Assembly: GCA_017416885.1 (NCBI GenBank)
Contig: JAFQAM010000042.1
Location: forward strand, 1 to 9,091
Length of the DNA: 9,091 bases
Reading direction: 5' to 3'
DNA from: Clostridia bacterium
GTDB lineage: Bacteria; Bacillota; Clostridia; Oscillospirales; CAG-272
Part shown: positions 6,343-9,091 of the stretch, in pieces
Numbering within the stretch: the stretch's first letter is position 1
Layout of the letters: each line of letters starts with the position of its first letter
Position numbers and translations under genes: made by a program
Notes under the pieces: generated by a model
The model's input: only the letters and a program-made list of their open reading frames with translations
Database searches by the model: none
What the model was told of the DNA's origin: nothing

Positions 6343-6348
6343 CTCCTT
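6343..6348 (-). promoter_or_regulatory. Ribosome binding site that fixes the thrH start
   Basis: AAGGAG on the - strand ends 8 nt before the ATG at 6334. This places the start inside the longer open frame and rules out the ATG at 6400, which lies at or before the predicted transcription start. Confidence 0.82.
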
Positions 6349-6353
6349 TTCTC

Positions 6354-6390
6354 ATTTTGCGTAGCAAAATATATCGAATTGCGTAGCAAT
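6354..6390 (-). repeat. Hairpin cluster B: two small palindromes in the thrH 5' leader
   Basis: ATTTTGC-gta-GCAAAAT (6354-6370) and ATTGC-gta-GCAAT (6378-6390), both written on the + strand, are separated by ATATCGA (6371-6377), which is TCGATAT on the transcribed - strand. The predicted transcription start of thrH is near 6397, so these two hairpins fill most of the roughly 63-nt leader and end about 6 nt before the AAGGAG site. Confidence 0.8.
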
Positions 6391-6403
6391 ATTTATGCAT
6401 TAC

Positions 6404-6432
6404 ATTGTATCACAAACAGTATTTTATGTCAA
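6404..6432 (-). promoter_or_regulatory. Strong sigma-A promoter of thrH
   Basis: On the - strand there is a perfect -35 TTGACA (6432-6427), a 17-bp spacer and a -10 TACAAT (6409-6404) preceded by TGA (extended -10). The predicted start is near 6397. This is the best consensus promoter in the window. Confidence 0.85.
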
Positions 6433-6446
6433 TATTTCTTAATAAA

Positions 6447-6474
6447 AAAATAGAACGGAAATCCGTTCTATTTT
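6447..6474. terminator. Terminator after trxB and hairpin cluster C
   Basis: AAAATAGAACGGA (6447-6459) pairs with TCCGTTCTATTTT (6462-6474) in a 13-bp stem with a minimal loop. On the - strand the T run is followed by more T (6446-6444), giving a good terminator for trxB. The + strand also has T runs after it. Confidence 0.85.
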
Positions 6475-6483
6475 GGTTTTTTT

Positions 6484-6617
6484 CACATTTCGTGTGTCGA
6501 TATATTTGCTTCGCAAATTCGATATAATTTGCATATTGCAAATTTCGATATATTTTGCGTTGCAAAATTCGATATATTTTTGCGTTGCAAAAATGTGTGA
6601 CGCACTAAAGTGCGTCA
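6484..6617 (+). repeat. Hairpin cluster C: five hairpins with TCGATAT spacers plus one over the trxB stop
   Basis: Palindromes, in order: CACA-tttcg-TGTG (6484-6496), ATTTGC-ttc-GCAAAT (6504-6518), AATTTGCA-tat-TGCAAATT (6526-6544), ATTTTGC-gtt-GCAAAAT (6552-6568), ATTTTTGC-gtt-GCAAAAAT (6576-6594) and TGACGCACT-aa-AGTGCGTCA (6598-6617). The first five are separated by TCGATAT(A), in + orientation, opposite to clusters B and D. The last hairpin contains the trxB stop codon. On the trxB transcript the whole cluster forms a 3' untranslated region of about 120 nt before the terminator at 6447-6474. No gene is seen in this stretch. Confidence 0.85.
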
Positions 6618-7513
6618 ACATAATCGCAAGCGGCAAGGGCGGCAATTGCGCCGTCGGCGCAAGCGGTTGCTACCTGTCTTATGCGCTTTTTACGGCAGTC
6701 GCCTGCTACGAAAACGCCCTCTGTTTTTGTAAGGCAATTTTCCTCGCTATCCGCATAGCCATAATTATCAAGGCTTAATACATTTGCAAACGCTTCATTT
6801 TGTGGGATAAGACCGATTGCAACGAAAAGCCCGTCAATATCAAGTGATAATTTTTCACCTGTGGCTGTCTTTTCTATGGTGATTTTATTAAGCTCGCCTT
6901 CGCCGTGTAATGCAAAAAGCGTTGCGCCCGTTATAATTTCAACATTTGATTTTTCGCTAAGTCTTTCCTGAAGCTTCTTTTCGCCTGTTAAAAAGTCAAG
7001 GTTCTGGATTACATAAACCTTGCTTGCAAGGTCGGAAAGCAAAATTGCTTCTTGTAAAGCTGAGTTGCCGCCGCCTAAAACGGCTACTGTTTTATTCTCA
7101 TAAAATGCTCCGTCACATACGGCGCAGAATGAAATTCCGTTGCCTATGTAATCGGCGTCTCCCTTTACTCCCGGTAAGCGATGCTTAGCTCCTGTTGCGA
7201 TAATTACGGCTTTACACTCGTACTCGCCGCTATCGGTAACTACTGTTTTGATTTTGCCGTCCTTAATTTCTGTAACCTCGCAAGGCTCAATATCTGCTCC
7301 CTGCTCCAATACCTGTTCAACTAATTTATCGGCAAATTCATTTCCTGTAAGGGAAATAAAGCCGGGGATATTTTCAACCTTTGGCGAATAGGTGATTTGT
7401 CCGCCAAAAGCACCCTTTTCCATAACTAAAACTGTTTTATTGGCTCTTCTTGCGTAAAGCGCCGCGGTAAGTCCCGCAGGACCTGCGCCTACTATTATAA
7501 TATCGTATATCAT
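6605..7513 (-). CDS. trxB: Thioredoxin-disulfide reductase-like flavoprotein lacking the usual NADPH motif
   Basis: This 302-residue cytosolic flavoenzyme has the low-molecular-weight thioredoxin reductase layout. The FAD-binding GAGPAG is at 9-14, ATGAKHRLPG at 106-115, the redox-active CAVC at 130-133, the second Rossmann loop GGGNSA at 147-152, and the FAD-closing GD at 271-272 with RQVATACADGAIAA. NADPH-dependent relatives have HRRxxxR about 20 residues after the second Rossmann loop. Here that place reads VIQNLDFLTGEKK, with none of the phosphate-binding arginines. Ferredoxin-dependent flavin thioredoxin reductases of clostridia also lack the NADPH motifs, so the electron donor may be ferredoxin or NADH; this is inference. 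The ATG at 7513 follows GAGGT (7522-7518). The stop TAG (6607-6605) lies inside a hairpin. The upstream neighbour, nrdD, encodes a fused redoxin that could be its substrate. I find no convincing promoter directly upstream. Confidence 0.9.
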   Translation of the reverse strand: MIYDIIIVGAGPAGLTAALYARRANKTVLVMEKGAFGGQITYSPKVENIPGFISLTGNEFADKLVEQVLEQGADIEPCEVTEIKDGKIKTVVTDSGEYECKAVIIATGAKHRLPGVKGDADYIGNGISFCAVCDGAFYENKTVAVLGGGNSALQEAILLSDLASKVYVIQNLDFLTGEKKLQERLSEKSNVEIITGATLFALHGEGELNKITIEKTATGEKLSLDIDGLFVAIGLIPQNEAFANVLSLDNYGYADSEENCLTKTEGVFVAGDCRKKRIRQVATACADGAIAALAACDYVDAL

Positions 7514-7525
7514 TTTTACCTCATT

Positions 7526-7564
7526 TTAGTGGTTAGCAGTTAGTGGTTAGTGGTTAGCGGTTAG
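7526..7564 (+). repeat. TTAGNGG heptad tandem repeat upstream of trxB
   Basis: Five complete 7-bp units and a partial one run in tandem: TTAGTGG, TTAGCAG, TTAGTGG, TTAGTGG, TTAGCGG, TTAG. The variation is confined to units 5 and 6 of the heptad. The array begins 4 bp from the trxB ribosome site and ends 5 bp before hairpin cluster D. Related heptads recur in inverted orientation at 7637-7655, on the other side of cluster D. Confidence 0.85.
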
Positions 7565-7569
7565 TTCTC

Positions 7570-7626
7570 ATTTTGCGAAGCAAAATATATCGAATTTGCG
7601 TAGCAAATATATCGAGTGCGTAGCAC
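7570..7626 (-). repeat. Hairpin cluster D: three small palindromes upstream of trxB
   Basis: ATTTTGC-gaa-GCAAAAT (7570-7586), ATTTGC-gta-GCAAAT (7594-7608) and GTGC-gta-GCAC (7616-7626) are written on the + strand and separated by ATATCGA (7587-7593 and 7609-7615). Read on the - strand the spacers are TCGATAT, so orientation matches cluster B and is opposite to cluster C. It lies between nrdD and trxB. Confidence 0.85.
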
Positions 7627-7629
7627 ATA

Positions 7630-7655
7630 TTAGCGGCTAACCGCTGACGGCTAAC
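7630..7655 (-). repeat. Inverted heptad copies flanking cluster D
   Basis: TTAGCGG (7630-7636) is a direct copy of the heptad. It is followed by CTAACCGCTGACGGCTAAC (7637-7655), whose reverse complement contains GTTAGCC, GTCAGCG and GTTAG. Bases 7637-7647 can pair with TTAGCGGTTAG at 7554-7564 at 10 of 11 positions (the odd one is a G-T), which would enclose cluster D in one large stem. Confidence 0.7.
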
Positions 7656-7659
7656 ATCT

Positions 7660-7701
7660 ATATTAAAGCTTGCGCAGATTACTCTACGCAAGCTTTAATA
7701 T
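7660..7701 (-). terminator. Terminator hairpin at the nrdD stop codon
   Basis: ATATTAAAGCTTGCG (7660-7674) pairs with CGCAAGCTTTAATAT (7687-7701) in a perfect 15-bp stem with a 12-nt loop. The stem begins on the last base of the nrdD TAA (7703-7701). On the - strand the GC-rich part is followed by TTTAATAT, a moderate T run, so termination may be partial and allow readthrough into trxB. Confidence 0.7.
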
Positions 7702-9091
7702 TATGCTAAAAACTTTTTAATATCGGATACGCCTACATACTTTTCTACATTACCGTCCTTAACTACAACAAGTGTTGGCGCTTGCTTGATTGCAAATGCT
7801 TCAACTAATTCCTTGTTTTCGTTAGCAAGTAATGCTTCGTACTTAACACCTGCTTTATCAAGTAAAGCGATTGCTATTTTACAGTTTGGACATGTTGCGG
7901 TTTTGAATAGGTATATGCCGTCTTGAACATTTACGCAGCTTGTACATTCCTCTGCTTTTTCGGTTGGCTTACCGTTTCTTTTGCAAACAGATGTTTCAAT
8001 ATTATATACTGCTCTGTCCTTGTATTCCTGGCTCTTTCCGTCATTCCAGTTCTGAACAGGACGGTAGTAGCCTGTAATACGGCTATAAACCTCTGTCTTT
8101 TCGCCACACTCAGGGCAAACATACTCCTCGCCTGCGATATAGCCGTGGTTCTTACATACTGAGTATGTTGGGGACATTGTGTAGTATGGAAGCTTATAGT
8201 TTTCTGCAATCTTTCTGACTAAGTTAGCTGCCGCCTTCCAATCAGGAAGCTTTTCGCCTAAGAATGCGTGGAATACTGTTCCTGAGGTATAAAGTGTCTG
8301 AAGCTCGTCCTGAATATCAAGAGCTGTAAAGATATCCTCTGTATAGCCAACAGGCAGGTGTGATGAGTTTGTATAATACGGTGTACCGCCCTTTCCTGTT
8401 GCCGCGTGGATAATGTCAGGATATTTCTTAACATCGTGCTTAGCAAGACGGAAGGATGTGGATTCTGCAGGAGTTGCCTCAAGGTTGTAAAGGTCGCCGT
8501 ATTTTTCCTGGTAGTCGCTAAGGCGCTCTCTCATATGGTTGAGAACATCCTTTGTGAACTTTTGCGCCTTTTCGTGTGTTAAGTCTTCTTTAATCCAATT
8601 AGCATTTAAGCAAGCCTCGTTCATACCAACAAGACCGATTGTGCTGAAGTGGTTAGCGAATGTGCCAAGGTATCTCTTTGTGTATGGATATAAGCCATTG
8701 TCAAGAAGCTTTGTGATAACTGTTCTCTTAACCTTAAGTGAACGGGCTGAAATATCCATAAGCTTGTTAAGACGGTTATAGAAGTCCTTTTCATCCTTTG
8801 CAAGATAAGCAATTCTTGGCATATTGATTGTTACAACGCCTACTGAGCCTGTGGATTCACCGCTACCGAAGAAGCCGCCTGACTTCTTTCTGAGCTCACG
8901 AAGGTCAAGTCTTAAACGGCAGCACATTGAACGAACATCGCTTGGCTCCATATCGCTGTTGATATAGTTGGAGAAATAGGGAGTACCGTACTTGGCGGTC
9001 ATCTCAAAGAGCAGTTTATTATTCTCGGTTTCAGACCAATCGAAATCGGAAGTGATGGAATAGGTGGGAATGGGATATTGGAAGCCGCGAC
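7701..9091 (-). CDS. nrdD: Anaerobic (class III) ribonucleoside-triphosphate reductase with a C-terminal redoxin domain, N-terminus outside the window
   Basis: The C-terminal 462 residues of NrdD are present. The frame continues to the window edge, so the ATG at 9002 is internal: the 29 residues before it (GFQYPIPTYSITSDFDW and onward) are typical NrdD. The enzyme reduces ribonucleotides to deoxyribonucleotides without oxygen using a glycyl radical. In fragment numbering: paired cysteines SMCCRL (56-57), probably including the thiyl-radical cysteine; a zinc site C312xxH315...C325xxC328; and the glycyl-radical motif RITGY with Gly340. NrdD usually ends about 30 residues after that glycine; here 122 residues follow. 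The extension holds C382xxC385 and then a thioredoxin-fold domain, YLFKTATCPNCK with Cys400/Cys403 and a cis-proline motif APT (437-439). This fused redoxin probably delivers electrons to the active site, replacing formate. trxB downstream is a candidate reductase. The activase nrdG is not in the window. Confidence 0.95.
   Translation of the reverse strand, partial: RGFQYPIPTYSITSDFDWSETENNKLLFEMTAKYGTPYFSNYINSDMEPSDVRSMCCRLRLDLRELRKKSGGFFGSGESTGSVGVVTINMPRIAYLAKDEKDFYNRLNKLMDISARSLKVKRTVITKLLDNGLYPYTKRYLGTFANHFSTIGLVGMNEACLNANWIKEDLTHEKAQKFTKDVLNHMRERLSDYQEKYGDLYNLEATPAESTSFRLAKHDVKKYPDIIHAATGKGGTPYYTNSSHLPVGYTEDIFTALDIQDELQTLYTSGTVFHAFLGEKLPDWKAAANLVRKIAENYKLPYYTMSPTYSVCKNHGYIAGEEYVCPECGEKTEVYSRITGYYRPVQNWNDGKSQEYKDRAVYNIETSVCKRNGKPTEKAEECTSCVNVQDGIYLFKTATCPNCKIAIALLDKAGVKYEALLANENKELVEAFAIKQAPTLVVVKDGNVEKYVGVSDIKKFLA

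Noticed and set aside
6473..6778. A 101-residue + strand open frame
   Set aside because: It runs through hairpin cluster C and the antisense of trxB. It has repeat-derived composition and no supporting ribosome site.
7526..7564. Telomere-like TTAG repeats suggesting a linear replicon end or eukaryotic contamination
   Set aside because: The units are imperfect 7-mers (TTAGNGG) lying inside a bacterial gene cluster with clear ribosome sites, and bacterial genes flank them on both sides.
7527..7660. A dedicated trxB promoter
   Set aside because: Candidates such as TAATAT (preceded by TTAGCC at 16 bp) or the TATATT within the linker repeats lack a credible -35 partner. I could not support a promoter, so trxB may depend on readthrough from nrdD.
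8258..8812. Small open frames in other frames of nrdD
   Set aside because: They overlap strongly conserved NrdD coding sequence and show no independent start signals.

Overview
The window looks like low-GC chromosomal DNA from a strictly anaerobic Clostridia-type Firmicute, probably a gut-associated one. The evidence is AT-rich coding sequence, strong AGGAGG-like ribosome sites, consensus sigma-A promoters, an oxygen-sensitive class III ribonucleotide reductase (NrdD), a ThrH-type phosphatase and a thioredoxin reductase without the usual NADPH motif. I cannot name the species.

Layout, left to right. (1) 1-133 is the C-terminal end of an unidentified + strand gene. (2) 163-2884 is a strong extended -10 promoter driving a large two-domain wall or capsule polymer enzyme: a GT2 glycosyltransferase fused to a TagF/TagB-like CDP-glycerol glycerophosphotransferase. 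It ends at a bidirectional terminator. (3) 2915-5579 is a self-contained restriction-modification island. A small XRE regulator (-) diverges from a type IIG nuclease-methyltransferase-specificity gene (+). The shared promoter region carries three copies of a 16-bp palindromic operator, one of them filling the -10/-35 spacer. The IIG gene is interrupted by one in-frame TGA directly after its NPPY motif, so it is probably an inactivated allele. (4) 5726-9091 is a - strand housekeeping run: thrH, trxB and the 3' part of nrdD, whose product carries a C-terminal redoxin domain.

The most unusual content lies between the - strand genes. Four intergenic clusters (A 5589-5713, B 6354-6390, C 6484-6617, D 7570-7626) are strings of tiny hairpins. 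Most share the core TGC-(3-4 nt)-GCA. The arms differ from hairpin to hairpin but stay complementary, and the spacers are conserved (TCGATAT in B, C and D; TTGAAAT in A). B makes up nearly all of the predicted thrH 5' leader. A and C lie between a stop codon and the next terminator. D lies just upstream of trxB, flanked by TTAGNGG heptad repeats that recur in inverted orientation on its far side.

Functionally, NrdD with its fused redoxin and the adjacent TrxB could form an anaerobic electron route for deoxyribonucleotide synthesis, possibly fed by ferredoxin instead of NADPH. ThrH is a metabolic HAD phosphatase. The glycosyl/glycerophosphate transferase belongs to cell-surface polymer synthesis. 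The restriction island appears to be an insertion between these two blocks.
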